Positions 35,897-44,983 of a stretch of DNA of 64,000 nt are shown here, piece by piece. The position numbers and the translations under genes were made by a program. Position 1 is the first letter of the stretch; every line of letters starts with the position of its first letter. The notes under the pieces were generated by a model, which did no database searches, was not told the origin of the DNA, and saw only the letters and a list, made by a program, of their open reading frames with translations. Origin of the DNA: Porticoccaceae bacterium (GTDB taxonomy: Bacteria > Pseudomonadota > Gammaproteobacteria > Pseudomonadales > Porticoccaceae); assembly GCA_018069525.1 (NCBI GenBank), contig JAGPUQ010000002.1:1-64000 (forward strand), read 5' to 3'.

Positions 35897-37348
35897 GTGA
35901 AATTAAATCGTCCAGAACTATTTCGACAGCAGTGTTATATCAATGGTCAATGGCTTGACGCTGATTCCGGCATCACCATAAATGTGACCAATCCCGCCAA
36001 CGGCGAAGTGCTTGGCACGATTCCTCGAATGGAAGGTAGCGAGACCCGACACGCTATAGAAGCGGCCGAAGCCTCCTGGGCAGGCTGGCGGGAATTGACC
36101 GGGAAGGAACGCGCCATTATTTTGCGTCGCTGGTTCGATTTGATGATGGCGAACCAGAACGACCTCGCCTTATTAATGACCCTCGAACAGGGCAAACCTT
36201 TTGCAGAAGCCATGGGTGAAATCAGCTATGGCGCAAGTTTTGTCGAATGGTTTGCCGAAGAGGCGAAACGTGTCTATGGCGATACGATTCCCGCAACCAG
36301 TCGTGACAAACGTATTGTGGTGCTGAAGCAGCCCATTGGTGTAGTGGCCGCGATTACGCCCTGGAATTTCCCCAATGCCATGATTACGCGCAAGTGCGCA
36401 CCAGCACTGGCCGCAGGTTGCCCGGTAGTAATTAAACCGGCCACAGAAACGCCGTATTCAGCTCTCGCTCTGGCGGTATTGGCGGAAGAGGCGGGCATAC
36501 CACCAGGCGTGTTAAATGTTATCACCGGCAGTGCCAAGGCGATTGGAGGAGAGCTGACTTCCAACTCCAAGGTTCGTAAATTGTCGTTCACCGGTTCAAC
36601 CGAAGTCGGTAAAATTTTGATGCGCCAGTGTGCGGATACCGTTAAAAAAGTCAGTATGGAGTTGGGTGGTAACGCACCGTTTATTGTCTTTGATGATGCC
36701 GATCTGGACGCCGCTGTGGATGGGGTGATGGCCAGTAAATTTCGCAATACTGGCCAGACCTGCGTTTGTGCCAATCGTATTTTAGTTCAGGATGGGGTTT
36801 ATGATGTTTTCGCAGAAAAATTGGCTATTGCCGTTCGAAAAATGAAAATCGGTAGTGGCCTCGAAGAAGGCGTAGAGCAGGGCCCGCTGATTAACCAGGC
36901 CGCGGTGGATAAAGTCAAAGAGCATTTAGATGATGCCTTAGCCAAAGGCGCGACCGTACTGACCGGCGGCAAAGGGCACGAGCTCGGTGGCACTTTCTTT
37001 GAGCCGACGGTGATTACCGGTGCGACTCCCGATATGATCGTTACCCAGGATGAAACCTTTGGGCCGCTTGCACCACTGTATCGTTTTCACGATGACGACG
37101 AAGCCATTGCTATGGCCAACGATACGCCCTTTGGTTTAGCCGCCTACTTCTATGCTCGGGATATTCAACGGGTATGGCGTGTCGCCGAAGCAATAGAGAC
37201 CGGTATTATCGGTATTAATAGTGGCATCGTATCGTCCGAGGTGGCACCCTTCGGCGGTGTCAAAGAGTCTGGTGTGGGTCGCGAAGGCTCCAAATATGGT
37301 ATCGAGGAATTTGTCGAGGTGAAATATCTGTGTCTGGGCGGCTTTTAA
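35897..37348 (+). CDS. NAD(P)-dependent succinate-semialdehyde dehydrogenase-like ALDH
   Basis: A 483-residue aldehyde dehydrogenase closest in appearance to GabD. It shows TPWNFPNAMITRK, MELGGNAPFIVFDDADLD, the nucleophile in NTGQTCVCANRI, and ETFGPLAPLYRF. The C-terminal GLAAYFYARDIQRVWRVAEAIETGIIGINSG is split by normal variation from GabD. GTG 35897 has AAGGAG upstream. Its divergent partner is the DapA-like aldolase. The enzyme may oxidise the aldehyde released by that aldolase. Confidence 0.88.
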   Translation: MKLNRPELFRQQCYINGQWLDADSGITINVTNPANGEVLGTIPRMEGSETRHAIEAAEASWAGWRELTGKERAIILRRWFDLMMANQNDLALLMTLEQGKPFAEAMGEISYGASFVEWFAEEAKRVYGDTIPATSRDKRIVVLKQPIGVVAAITPWNFPNAMITRKCAPALAAGCPVVIKPATETPYSALALAVLAEEAGIPPGVLNVITGSAKAIGGELTSNSKVRKLSFTGSTEVGKILMRQCADTVKKVSMELGGNAPFIVFDDADLDAAVDGVMASKFRNTGQTCVCANRILVQDGVYDVFAEKLAIAVRKMKIGSGLEEGVEQGPLINQAAVDKVKEHLDDALAKGATVLTGGKGHELGGTFFEPTVITGATPDMIVTQDETFGPLAPLYRFHDDDEAIAMANDTPFGLAAYFYARDIQRVWRVAEAIETGIIGINSGIVSSEVAPFGGVKESGVGREGSKYGIEEFVEVKYLCLGGF

Positions 37349-37374
37349 TTCAGTTAAGCTAAATTAAGCTGAAT
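37346..37374 (+). repeat. Stop-anchored approx. 10-bp repeat at the 3' end of the semialdehyde dehydrogenase gene
   Basis: Three short units each begin with TAA: TAATTCAGT, TAAGCTAAAT and TAAGCTGAAT. The first TAA is the stop codon of the gene. The second and third units differ at one base. Confidence 0.5.
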
Positions 37375-37378
37375 GGAG

Positions 37379-38296
37379 TCAGGCCTGCCCAGCACGAATT
37401 GACGAAAGCCCGACGTAGAGGCTGGCACCGACCACCAAAACGCCACCACCTAAATGGTGCCAGCCAACGGGCTCGCCAACGAAGATGTAGGACAAAATAA
37501 CCACGTAGACCGGAATTGTATTCATATAGATCGCCGCGTGAGCGGGACCAATAAGTTGTACGCCACGGTTCCACCAAAACATACATAATATGGTGGGGCC
37601 AATGCAGACAAAAGCCAGGGCGAACAGAACGAACTGATTTATCTGTGGGGGAATAATAGTCGCTTCCCACACGGCGAAGGGGATTACGGGTAGCACCGCA
37701 ATAAAGAGACCGAGGGCGCTGAATTCCATTGCCGTGAGCTCTCCTGTACCCATCAAGCGTTTGCCCAGGATACCGTACATCGCCCAGGAAAAAACAGCGC
37801 CGAGTATTAGCCAGTCGCCAATATTAAAACGAAATTTAATTAACGCATTTAGATCCCCGCCACTCATGATCCAGCCGATACCAATAATGGTCGCGAGTGC
37901 AGCCAGCCATTGATCTCTACTTAGGCTCGCGCCAAAAAACAGCATGGACAGCAGGGCGGTGGCGATAGGGATAAAGCTGTTGATAATACCGGCGTTGAGC
38001 ATGGTGGTATAGCGCAGGCCGTAATAAAACAACATCTGGAATAAAATCACGCCGCACAGTGCCATTACCATAACCAGGGGCCAGCTGGGAATACGGCGAA
38101 ATAAATCTCGGCGTCCAAACAGCCAGACCACCACACCGAACACCAGGGTGCCGGCAGCAGTGCGTACCGAAACAATAAAAAGTGGGCCGATAAAATCACG
38201 TAGTAAGCGCCCGAACAAGATATTGGCCGCCCACAGCAAGCAGGTTGTATTTAATAAAATAAGTGCTTTGATGTGCTCTGCTTTGTTGGCGGCCAT
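37379..38296 (-). CDS. DMT superfamily (EamA) transporter
   Basis: A 305-residue inner-membrane protein with ten hydrophobic segments arranged as two EamA repeats of five helices. It belongs to the drug/metabolite transporter superfamily. The substrate is not determinable; exporters of amino acids and metabolites are common. It converges on the semialdehyde dehydrogenase gene and is divergent from the BphX-like gene. Confidence 0.85.
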   Translation of the reverse strand: MAANKAEHIKALILLNTTCLLWAANILFGRLLRDFIGPLFIVSVRTAAGTLVFGVVVWLFGRRDLFRRIPSWPLVMVMALCGVILFQMLFYYGLRYTTMLNAGIINSFIPIATALLSMLFFGASLSRDQWLAALATIIGIGWIMSGGDLNALIKFRFNIGDWLILGAVFSWAMYGILGKRLMGTGELTAMEFSALGLFIAVLPVIPFAVWEATIIPPQINQFVLFALAFVCIGPTILCMFWWNRGVQLIGPAHAAIYMNTIPVYVVILSYIFVGEPVGWHHLGGGVLVVGASLYVGLSSIRAGQA

Positions 38297-38447
38297 AGGA
38301 GTGCGCTTGCCTTGGTGAAAGTATTGATTAATGGCTTGATTAATAAATATGAGAGTAGAGCGTATAAGATTTTGTGTGTTAAAGATAATCTCTTGTGGTA
38401 ATTTATGGCGCTGTCATCATTAAAAATTAAATAACAGGAGAGCGCTA

Positions 38448-38867
38448 ATGAAAGCCTTACGTATCTGGATGATCTGCGTCGGTGTGTTTTATCTACTGAA
38501 CTTGTTGCTGCTGTGGCCGTCGATTTGGGCGCCACAACTGCCCGGTATGTACCCGGAGGTCAATCTTTATCAGGGCGAACCGGTATTTCAACTGGTTCTG
38601 GACGCATGGTTGATTGTCGGTCTGGGTTTAGCTGCAATTGGCGTGGTTTTACTGGTGGGTTCTCGACAGCCCCTGCGCTATTACGCAGCGCTAATCCCCG
38701 TTGTCTTGTTAACCGAAACGCTGTTTTCCGCCTGGGATATTTACAGCGCGATGGGTTATCAAGAAGTTACGATTGCAATGATTACCATGGTTATCCACAT
38801 TATTATTATTGCCACGGGCTTTTGGGTTTGGGGCAAAGCAAAAGCGCTGGACCCGGCCTTAAGGTAA
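38448..38867 (+). CDS. Small four-helix membrane protein, BphX-like
   Basis: A 139-residue protein with four hydrophobic segments (about 8-28, 48-72, 80-92 and 108-128). The opening MKALRIWMICVGVFYLLNLL and the phrase LVLDAWLIVGLGLAAIGVVLL are reminiscent of the BphX-like family found near biphenyl dioxygenase genes, though my recall is not firm. CAGGAGAG precedes the ATG. Its place at the edge of the Rieske oxygenase island fits a role in uptake or sensing of aromatics. No function is claimed. Confidence 0.5.
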   Translation: MKALRIWMICVGVFYLLNLLLLWPSIWAPQLPGMYPEVNLYQGEPVFQLVLDAWLIVGLGLAAIGVVLLVGSRQPLRYYAALIPVVLLTETLFSAWDIYSAMGYQEVTIAMITMVIHIIIIATGFWVWGKAKALDPALR

Positions 38868-38900
38868 GGGATTAACCAATACCTTTTATCAATGCCGCCT

Positions 38901-39686
38901 TTAACCGATACCGCCGCCAGCCACGTAGAGGGTTTGTCCGGTGATGTAGGAGGCTTCGTCGGCAGCCAAAAAGGCTATCGCTGCGGCTAACTCGCCGGGT
39001 GTACCGAAGCGCTGCATGGGCGTGTCGCGTAGAGTTTGCTTGTATACGCCCTGCATGCCGAGCGTGTCGACCTCGGTGAGCGCCGCTGTATTACGTGGTA
39101 TGGCGCGCTCTCCCACGTCGACTCCACCAGGGGCAACGGAATTCACGCGTATGCCGTGTTCCGCTAATTCCATGGCCATACAGGTGGTAATGGCTTGTAC
39201 GCCGCCTTTGGCCGCAGAGTAGGGAACCCGGTTAATGCCACGGGTAGCCACCGAGCCCACATTAACAATGGCTCCGGATTTTTGTTCCATCATATAAGGA
39301 ATCGCAGCGCGGCAGCACCACAGTGTTGGCCACAGTGAGCGCTGAATTTCTTTTTCGATTTCTTCGTCAGTATATTTCCAAAATGGTTTCGCCCAAATAG
39401 TACCGCCGACGTTATGTACCGATACATCAATACCACCGTAGGCTTCGTGGGTCTCTGCCATTAATTGTTTGGCACCGGCGCTGGTCTCAAGGTCGACAAT
39501 AGTTATGCGACCGTCACCGCCTGCTGCCTGTATCTCCGCGAGTACCTGCTGGGCCTGGGCTTCGACGCGATCGGCAATGGTGACGCGAGCGCCTTCAGAG
39601 GCAAAACGCAGTGCACAGGCCTTGCCAATACCCTGAGCGGCACCGGTAACGATAACGGATTTTTCGGAGAACCTGGCTGAACTCAT
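38901..39686 (-). CDS. BenD-like short-chain dehydrogenase
   Basis: A 261-residue NAD-dependent short-chain dehydrogenase: cofactor motif VTGAAQGIGKA, NVGG in place of NAG, and catalytic YSAAKGG. It resembles BenD, which oxidises and decarboxylates benzoate cis-dihydrodiols to catechol. It is the last gene of a minus-strand block with a Rieske beta subunit 66 bp upstream, so a cis-dihydrodiol substrate is plausible. The extra segment RNTAALTEVDTLGMQGVYKQ in the substrate loop also occurs in BenD-type enzymes. Confidence 0.78.
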   Translation of the reverse strand: MSSARFSEKSVIVTGAAQGIGKACALRFASEGARVTIADRVEAQAQQVLAEIQAAGGDGRITIVDLETSAGAKQLMAETHEAYGGIDVSVHNVGGTIWAKPFWKYTDEEIEKEIQRSLWPTLWCCRAAIPYMMEQKSGAIVNVGSVATRGINRVPYSAAKGGVQAITTCMAMELAEHGIRVNSVAPGGVDVGERAIPRNTAALTEVDTLGMQGVYKQTLRDTPMQRFGTPGELAAAIAFLAADEASYITGQTLYVAGGGIG

Positions 39687-39752
39687 TTTTTATGTCTCTT
39701 AATTTTGGCTTTGAAGTGCGTTTCCAAACAGGCTTTTTAAGCTGGGCTCGCG

Positions 39753-40247
39753 CTAGATAGGAGTAACCAGCAGGGTTTGAATTCGGTGAGTGTCAAATAC
39801 ACAGGTTTTTTTACGGTACTTTAGTTCGCCATCGACGCGTACAATTTCGTCGAGGTATTTTCCCGCGTTATAAATTTTAGTGTCGCCGTCCATGCGGGTT
39901 TGCAGCACCAGGTAATTGCCCTCCGCGTAAATCACGCCATCCTTGTCGGCGGTGACCCGCATATTACTGACGATATGACGACTGTAATGCTCGGGGTAGA
40001 TATTGGCCTTGCGCAGCGCGACGATGCGATCGTGGAGCATGCCCTTGCTATCGCAGTAGATAATGGCTGCGGCTAAACCGAGATCGGTATTTTCTCGAGG
40101 AATAATTTGATATTCACAATCCTCTACAAAAAAATCCGGCCACTCCTCAAGGCGGTCGTCGTCAATGGTTTGTACGTAGTCGTAGAGTAACTCTTCGACT
40201 TCGTAACGCAGCGAAGATGCCGAGCTTAAATCGTCTTGTGAAGCCAT
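39753..40247 (-). CDS. Ring-hydroxylating dioxygenase beta subunit (anthranilate/salicylate type)
   Basis: Non-catalytic small subunit (164 aa from ATG 40247) of a Rieske oxygenase, NTF2-like fold. Segments YDYVQTIDDDRLEEWPDFFVEDCEYQI and HDRIVALRKANIYPEHYSRHIVSNMRV (split here) are typical. The TAATG overlap with the LigB stop implies coupling; an upstream in-frame start at 40292 would lie inside LigB. It looks like AndAd/AntB and most likely pairs with the alpha subunit at 44984, which is also of the anthranilate type, although the two genes are 4.7 kb apart. Confidence 0.82.
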   Translation of the reverse strand: MASQDDLSSASSLRYEVEELLYDYVQTIDDDRLEEWPDFFVEDCEYQIIPRENTDLGLAAAIIYCDSKGMLHDRIVALRKANIYPEHYSRHIVSNMRVTADKDGVIYAEGNYLVLQTRMDGDTKIYNAGKYLDEIVRVDGELKYRKKTCVFDTHRIQTLLVTPI

Positions 40248-41080
40248 TAAGCAGCACCCCTTAACTCGGCGATACCGCAGCCAGTAACCCACTCGGGAAT
40301 GGGTTCATAACAAATGAGTTCTGCGCCCGTGGCTTGCATCGCGCCCATGGCAACCAGCCAGTTGCGAATTTCAAAGGCGCCATTGCCGCCGTGCTCAAGG
40401 ACATACTCGTCGCTGAGATTGATTAAGGCTTCGGCATTACCCTCGGTGACATGCTTAAGTATCATTTGGTCGAACTCAGGATTTACCCGGCCCATTTCTT
40501 TTGAGCCGACCCAGTGACTAATGCCACCAGTGCCGAGAATGGCGACGTTTTCGTCTTTATCCCAGGCTTTAACGGCGGCCCCAATCATTTCTCCGAGCTG
40601 GTAGGCTCTGCGTGTTCGTAGTAAGGGTGTTACGCCCGCAGCGGTATATACCGGGATAACTTTCATGCCGCTTTGCTGAGGCTTAACCGAGAGGTGAATC
40701 GGTAACATGGTGCCGTGATCGACGGTGAGAGATTTTGCTACCGCCCAGTCAAAACCATTGTCGAAGCCGTAGTTCATAATATGTTCGGCTAGTGGTGTGT
40801 TATTTAAAAAAGGGTAGCGATCAATTTGCAGCCAGGGTTCTTCGGGGCCATCCAGGTCGCCTATTCCGATTAAGTATTGGGGTAGGCAATGGGGGCCGAA
40901 CATCGTGTAGTGATCGTCACCTACGACAATCACAGTATCAACTTTTGCGGCTATTAAACTCTGATGAACACTTTCCATTCCCGCCAGGATAGCGTCGGCG
41001 CTGTCTTGCTGATTGATTTGAGGACTTGCACTCATCAGTGGGTCGTGGGGTGTGCAAAAGCCCGCTACTAAATTGGCCAT
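40247..41080 (-). CDS. LigB-type extradiol dioxygenase, catalytic subunit
   Basis: Class III extradiol dioxygenase of 277 aa related to the catalytic beta subunit of protocatechuate 4,5-dioxygenase and CarBb. Likely iron ligands are His in CTPHDPLMS and VGDDHYTMFG, with further conserved histidines in TVDHGTMLP and LGTGGISHWVG. It lies 127 bp after the LigA-type small subunit and overlaps the Rieske beta gene. The substrate should be the catechol formed by one of the oxygenases in this block. Confidence 0.85.
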   Translation of the reverse strand: MANLVAGFCTPHDPLMSASPQINQQDSADAILAGMESVHQSLIAAKVDTVIVVGDDHYTMFGPHCLPQYLIGIGDLDGPEEPWLQIDRYPFLNNTPLAEHIMNYGFDNGFDWAVAKSLTVDHGTMLPIHLSVKPQQSGMKVIPVYTAAGVTPLLRTRRAYQLGEMIGAAVKAWDKDENVAILGTGGISHWVGSKEMGRVNPEFDQMILKHVTEGNAEALINLSDEYVLEHGGNGAFEIRNWLVAMGAMQATGAELICYEPIPEWVTGCGIAELRGAA

Positions 41081-41207
41081 AATCGTTTCCCTATCTTCGT
41101 CGTTTCAAGTTAAAAAAATTTGTCGGACTTCATGCGGCTATATCATTTAAAATTACGGACCTTTAAATAATGACAATTAAAAAATAATGCTCCGAATATA
41201 ATGTGCT

Positions 41208-41492
41208 TCACGACCCTGGAGGCGCAGGCATCTTCCCACCGTTCATGTGCTCAAGATAAACGAAGGGCATGCCTTCCGGCCCGTTGAGTATCGGCCATAC
41301 CATCATGGTTAATAAGGTGCTGACTCCGGCATTCGCCAGGGCTTTTAAGTCGACTTTTGCGACCATTTCTCGCTCCGTAGCACTTAAATTATAGTCGTTT
41401 AAATATTGCTCTGTATTCGCTCGAAATGCTGCGATACGAGCGGGATCCTTACCAAATTCCCAAAATATTTTTTCAACGGCATGAATACTCAT
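41208..41492 (-). CDS. LigA-type small subunit of extradiol dioxygenase
   Basis: A 94-residue helical protein of the LigA family that caps the catalytic subunit of two-component extradiol dioxygenases. It contains IFWEFGKDPARIAAFRAN, LSATEREMVAKVDLKAL and NAGVSTLLTMM. At 94 residues it is nearer to CarBa than to LigA (about 139). I chose ATG 41492 because it starts the conserved part; an upstream in-frame ATG (41552) would overlap the preceding alpha subunit gene. Confidence 0.8.
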   Translation of the reverse strand: MSIHAVEKIFWEFGKDPARIAAFRANTEQYLNDYNLSATEREMVAKVDLKALANAGVSTLLTMMVWPILNGPEGMPFVYLEHMNGGKMPAPPGS

Positions 41493-41544
41493 AATTGATC
41501 TCTCAAGTGTACGTTTGTTTAAATTAAGTTCTTCGGGTGAAGAG

Positions 41545-42909
41545 CTATTCAACGCCCCGATCTTTCCAGAAGTTTCGATTTGACCAAATTGCGTCCCAAC
41601 TAGAATCGTTTTTGTGAATATCCGACCAGCTTTCGGCCTCCATTATTTCTGCCCAAAACCGGTAGAAACCCCGGTAAGAAGTTTCGCCAATAAAGCTAGA
41701 GCCGACAATGCCGGGGTAGTAGGGATGGGGGCCTTCGTATTGTAAGCCCATAGACGAATTCATTTTGCCTTTGCGCGTCATTTGGCCACGGTTGCTGTGG
41801 GTGCAGGCCATCATGTTTTCGCCATCGTCACTTTCTAAGGTGCCCGCCGTGCCGAAGGAGCGGATGGCCTCTCGTTGAATCGAACGTTTGGTGTCGTCAT
41901 CCATATCCTTATGTACCAGGGTCCAGGTCCATACCTCTATCTTATGAGGGCCGCGAGGGTGCCAGGTTTTAAAGGTGTTGGTGCCGTAAAGCAGTGAAGT
42001 GTTGGGGAAGATCGAAGTGTTCCAGTGACCCTGATATAAATGTTCTCGTTCGGCACCGAGTTTTTCCGCGACTATGGGGCCGGTTTCCTTGAGAAATTTA
42101 TCGTAGCCTTCTCTTTTTACATGAATACCGGCGGCGGCACCGTTAATAACTCCGAAGCCGTGTCCGTGGCGCGTGGTAAATTGAAACCCGAGATCGTCGA
42201 AGGGTAGGTCGGCGCGGTTTCCAGCTAAGCCCGCCAACTCTCCGCCAATCATGTTGAGTCCGGCGGCGTGAGTCCAGCCGACATGGTAACCGTCACCAAT
42301 AAAGTTTTCGGTGGGAACTTTCCAATTACAGTCGAGGGTGGATTTTAGCGGTGGGCCAAGCAATTCAACGCCGCCACCCGCACCGACCATAAAGGTGTCC
42401 AGGTACCAGGCGAAGTCACCCAGATAGTCTTCCAGGGAGGGCGCTGAATCGTCGAAACAACCGAATACAAAGCCGCGAAAAATTTCCACTCGAACCTGAG
42501 TTAGCCCGTGTTGGCTTTTGTCGAGATTGTTGTGGTAACAGCGCTCTTCCAGGGGCACATCTGCCAAACTACCGTCGGTGCCGAATACCCAGCCGTGATA
42601 GTTGCAGGTAAATGAACGCGCATTGCCGCTATCGGCATGACACACTTGATTGCCGCGGTGGGTACAGGAATTGATAAAGGCTTTTACCGCGCCGTCTTTT
42701 TGGCGGGCAACGATGACCGAATCTTCGACCATGTAGGAGGTAACAAAGTCGCCGAATTCAGGTATCAGGGATTCGTGAGTAAGAAATAACCAGCAGCGGC
42801 CAAAAATATTTTCCAGTTCCTGTTCGTAAATGGCTTGATCCCAAAAAACGGTTTTTGACTGTGTGGCATTTTCCAAATCCACGAGTTCTTTGACATTAAT
42901 TTGCTTCAT
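41545..42909 (-). CDS. Ring-hydroxylating dioxygenase alpha subunit (copy 1)
   Basis: Catalytic subunit (454 aa) of a Rieske non-haem iron oxygenase, similar to naphthalene dioxygenase NahAc. The Rieske cluster motif is CTH-x17-CNYH (from CTHRGNQVCH to CNYHGW) and the mononuclear iron site ENFIGDGYHVGWTH (Asp-x2-His-x4-His). By eye it is about 85% identical to the alpha subunit at 43529. It shares the beta subunit at 42934, 24 bp upstream. The natural substrate is unknown. Confidence 0.92.
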   Translation of the reverse strand: MKQINVKELVDLENATQSKTVFWDQAIYEQELENIFGRCWLFLTHESLIPEFGDFVTSYMVEDSVIVARQKDGAVKAFINSCTHRGNQVCHADSGNARSFTCNYHGWVFGTDGSLADVPLEERCYHNNLDKSQHGLTQVRVEIFRGFVFGCFDDSAPSLEDYLGDFAWYLDTFMVGAGGGVELLGPPLKSTLDCNWKVPTENFIGDGYHVGWTHAAGLNMIGGELAGLAGNRADLPFDDLGFQFTTRHGHGFGVINGAAAGIHVKREGYDKFLKETGPIVAEKLGAEREHLYQGHWNTSIFPNTSLLYGTNTFKTWHPRGPHKIEVWTWTLVHKDMDDDTKRSIQREAIRSFGTAGTLESDDGENMMACTHSNRGQMTRKGKMNSSMGLQYEGPHPYYPGIVGSSFIGETSYRGFYRFWAEIMEAESWSDIHKNDSSWDAIWSNRNFWKDRGVE

Positions 42910-42933
42910 AGGCGCACCATTAATACGTTTTAC

Positions 42934-43464
42934 TTAGGCAAAAAAGTACAGATTTTTGTCCTGCGTGACTCTGGCATCGATATTGAGTTTACGGCGCGCA
43001 ATACGCAGACCATCGCTGGTCTGGCGTAAAATATCCTCGCGACCAATCAAATGCTGGGTGATTTCCATCTGGCGGCGATGACGGTAGACCGCCAGGTTGC
43101 TATAGACTTTAAACTCGTCGGCCTTATCGCCCTGATAGGCTTCAATATTAGTCAGCATATAGCGAATGCGGGAAGGTGGATCTTCCATCCACACCTGGCC
43201 GGTAGCCAGACGGTCGACGCGTTGTTTTAATTCGCCGTAATCATCGTTAAAGATGGCGGCATCGTCCGGGGTTGGTTCGGGGCGTTTATCCCGGGCCAGA
43301 CGCAATTCGTAAACCGGCATCCAGTAATGGATATCTTCGGCGACAAATTGTTCTAGCCAATCGGAATACCGTCGCTCCTGCAAGGTTCGGCTTTCTCGGT
43401 AATAAAACTGAGAAATGTCGTGATGTAATTCCATCGAAACAGGCGTTAATGTTGCTGCGCTCAT
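42934..43464 (-). CDS. Ring-hydroxylating dioxygenase beta subunit
   Basis: A 176-residue Rieske oxygenase small subunit. Characteristic parts are FYYRESRTLQERRYSDWLEQFVAED, then IHYWMPVYELR, and the C-terminal GLRIARRKLNIDARV. It sits between the two near-identical alpha genes (43529 upstream, 41545 downstream) and may serve both. Confidence 0.88.
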   Translation of the reverse strand: MSAATLTPVSMELHHDISQFYYRESRTLQERRYSDWLEQFVAEDIHYWMPVYELRLARDKRPEPTPDDAAIFNDDYGELKQRVDRLATGQVWMEDPPSRIRYMLTNIEAYQGDKADEFKVYSNLAVYRHRRQMEITQHLIGREDILRQTSDGLRIARRKLNIDARVTQDKNLYFFA

Positions 43465-43528
43465 ATCGTTACGGCTCGCTGCTATGAATTAAAAATGTGA
43501 TTGAATTTCGTAAGTGTTAAGCTCGACG

Positions 43529-44893
43529 CTAGCTCTTGCCTCGATCCTTCCAAAAATCTTTATTGGCCCAAATGTCATCCCAATGCTTATCGTTTTTCTT
43601 AATGTCTGACCAGCTTTCGGCGGCCATTATTTCAGCCCAAAACCGGTAGAAACCTCGATAGGAGGTTTCGCCAATAAAGCTGGAACCGACAATGCCGGGA
43701 TAATTCGGGTGTGGCCCTTCGTAGTTCAGGCCCATAGATGAATTCATTCTGCCCTTGCGCGCCATTTGGCCCCGATTACTGTGGGTGCAGGTCATCATGT
43801 TTTCACCGTCATCGCTTTCTAAGGTGCCCGCAGTGCCGAAGGAGCGGATGGCTTCCCGTTGCATGGTGCGTTTGGTGTCGTCATCCATATCCTTGTGCAC
43901 CAGGGTCCAGGTCCACACTTCGATTTGGTGAGGGCCGATGGGATGCCAGGTTTTAAAGGTGTTGGTGCCGTAAAGGAAAGAGGTGTTGGGGAAGATCGAG
44001 GTGTTCCAGTGGCCGTGATACAGCTGCCCGCGTTCCGGGCCGAGGTTTTCGGTGACTGTTGGCCCGGTGTCCTGTAAAAATTTATCGTAGGCGGCGCGTT
44101 TGATATGAATTGACGGGCCCGCGTCGTGGATCACGCCAAAGCCGTGACCATGGCGCGTGGTAAATTGTAAACCGAGATCGTCATAGGGCATGTCGGCCTG
44201 GTTGCCTGCGAGTCCGGCAAGCTCGCCGCCCAGAACATTAAGTCCCGCAGCGTGAGTCCAGCCAACGTGATAGGCGTCCCCAATAAAATTTTCAACGGGG
44301 ACTTTCCAGTTGCAGTCGAGGATGGACTTTAAGGGTGGGCCGAGTAACTCCACGCCGCCGCCAGCGCCCACCATAAAGGTGTCCAAGTACCAGGCGAAGT
44401 CACCCAAATATTCTTCGAGTGAAGGGGTGTCATCGTCAAAACAGCCGAATACAAAGCCGCGATAAATTTCCACTCGAACCTGAGTGAGGCCGTGTTCGCT
44501 TTTGTCGAGATTGTTGTGGTAGCAGCGCTCTTCTAACGGCACGTCCACCAGACTGCCGTCGGTGCCAAACACCCAGCCGTGATAGTTGCAGACAAAGGAC
44601 CGTGCATTACCGCTGTCGGCGTGGCAGACCTGATTACCGCGGTGGGTACAGGAATTGATAAAGGCTTTTACGGAGTCGTCTTTTTGGCGGGCAACAATAA
44701 CCAGATCCTCCGCCATTTTGGCTGTGACAAAGTCGCCGGTTTTTGGAATTAAAGACTCATGGGTGAGGAAGAGCCAGCAGCGGCCAAAGATTTGTTCCAG
44801 TTCCTGTTCGTAGATCGTCTGATCCCAAAAAACCGTTTTTGACTGGGTGGCATTCTCTAAGTCCACCAGTTCAGTTACGTCGATGCGATTCAT
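43529..44893 (-). CDS. Ring-hydroxylating dioxygenase alpha subunit (copy 2)
   Basis: Second NahAc-like alpha subunit, also exactly 454 aa. The Rieske ligands (CTH and CNYH) and iron site ENFIGDAYHVGWTH are intact. It differs from copy 1 in clusters such as the segment after HGHGFGVI (HDAGPSIHIKR against NGAAAGIHVKR) and at the Gly/Ala beside the iron-site Tyr. Such differences may shift substrate range. It is first of the alpha-beta-alpha trio, with AAAGGTAGG before the ATG. Confidence 0.92.
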   Translation of the reverse strand: MNRIDVTELVDLENATQSKTVFWDQTIYEQELEQIFGRCWLFLTHESLIPKTGDFVTAKMAEDLVIVARQKDDSVKAFINSCTHRGNQVCHADSGNARSFVCNYHGWVFGTDGSLVDVPLEERCYHNNLDKSEHGLTQVRVEIYRGFVFGCFDDDTPSLEEYLGDFAWYLDTFMVGAGGGVELLGPPLKSILDCNWKVPVENFIGDAYHVGWTHAAGLNVLGGELAGLAGNQADMPYDDLGLQFTTRHGHGFGVIHDAGPSIHIKRAAYDKFLQDTGPTVTENLGPERGQLYHGHWNTSIFPNTSFLYGTNTFKTWHPIGPHQIEVWTWTLVHKDMDDDTKRTMQREAIRSFGTAGTLESDDGENMMTCTHSNRGQMARKGRMNSSMGLNYEGPHPNYPGIVGSSFIGETSYRGFYRFWAEIMAAESWSDIKKNDKHWDDIWANKDFWKDRGKS

Positions 44894-44983
44894 AAACCTA
44901 CCTTTCTATTTCGATTCTGTATTCACAGCATTAATAGCTGTTATTAAATTATCTGTTCAACACGCTTACTTATACGTTCATCC

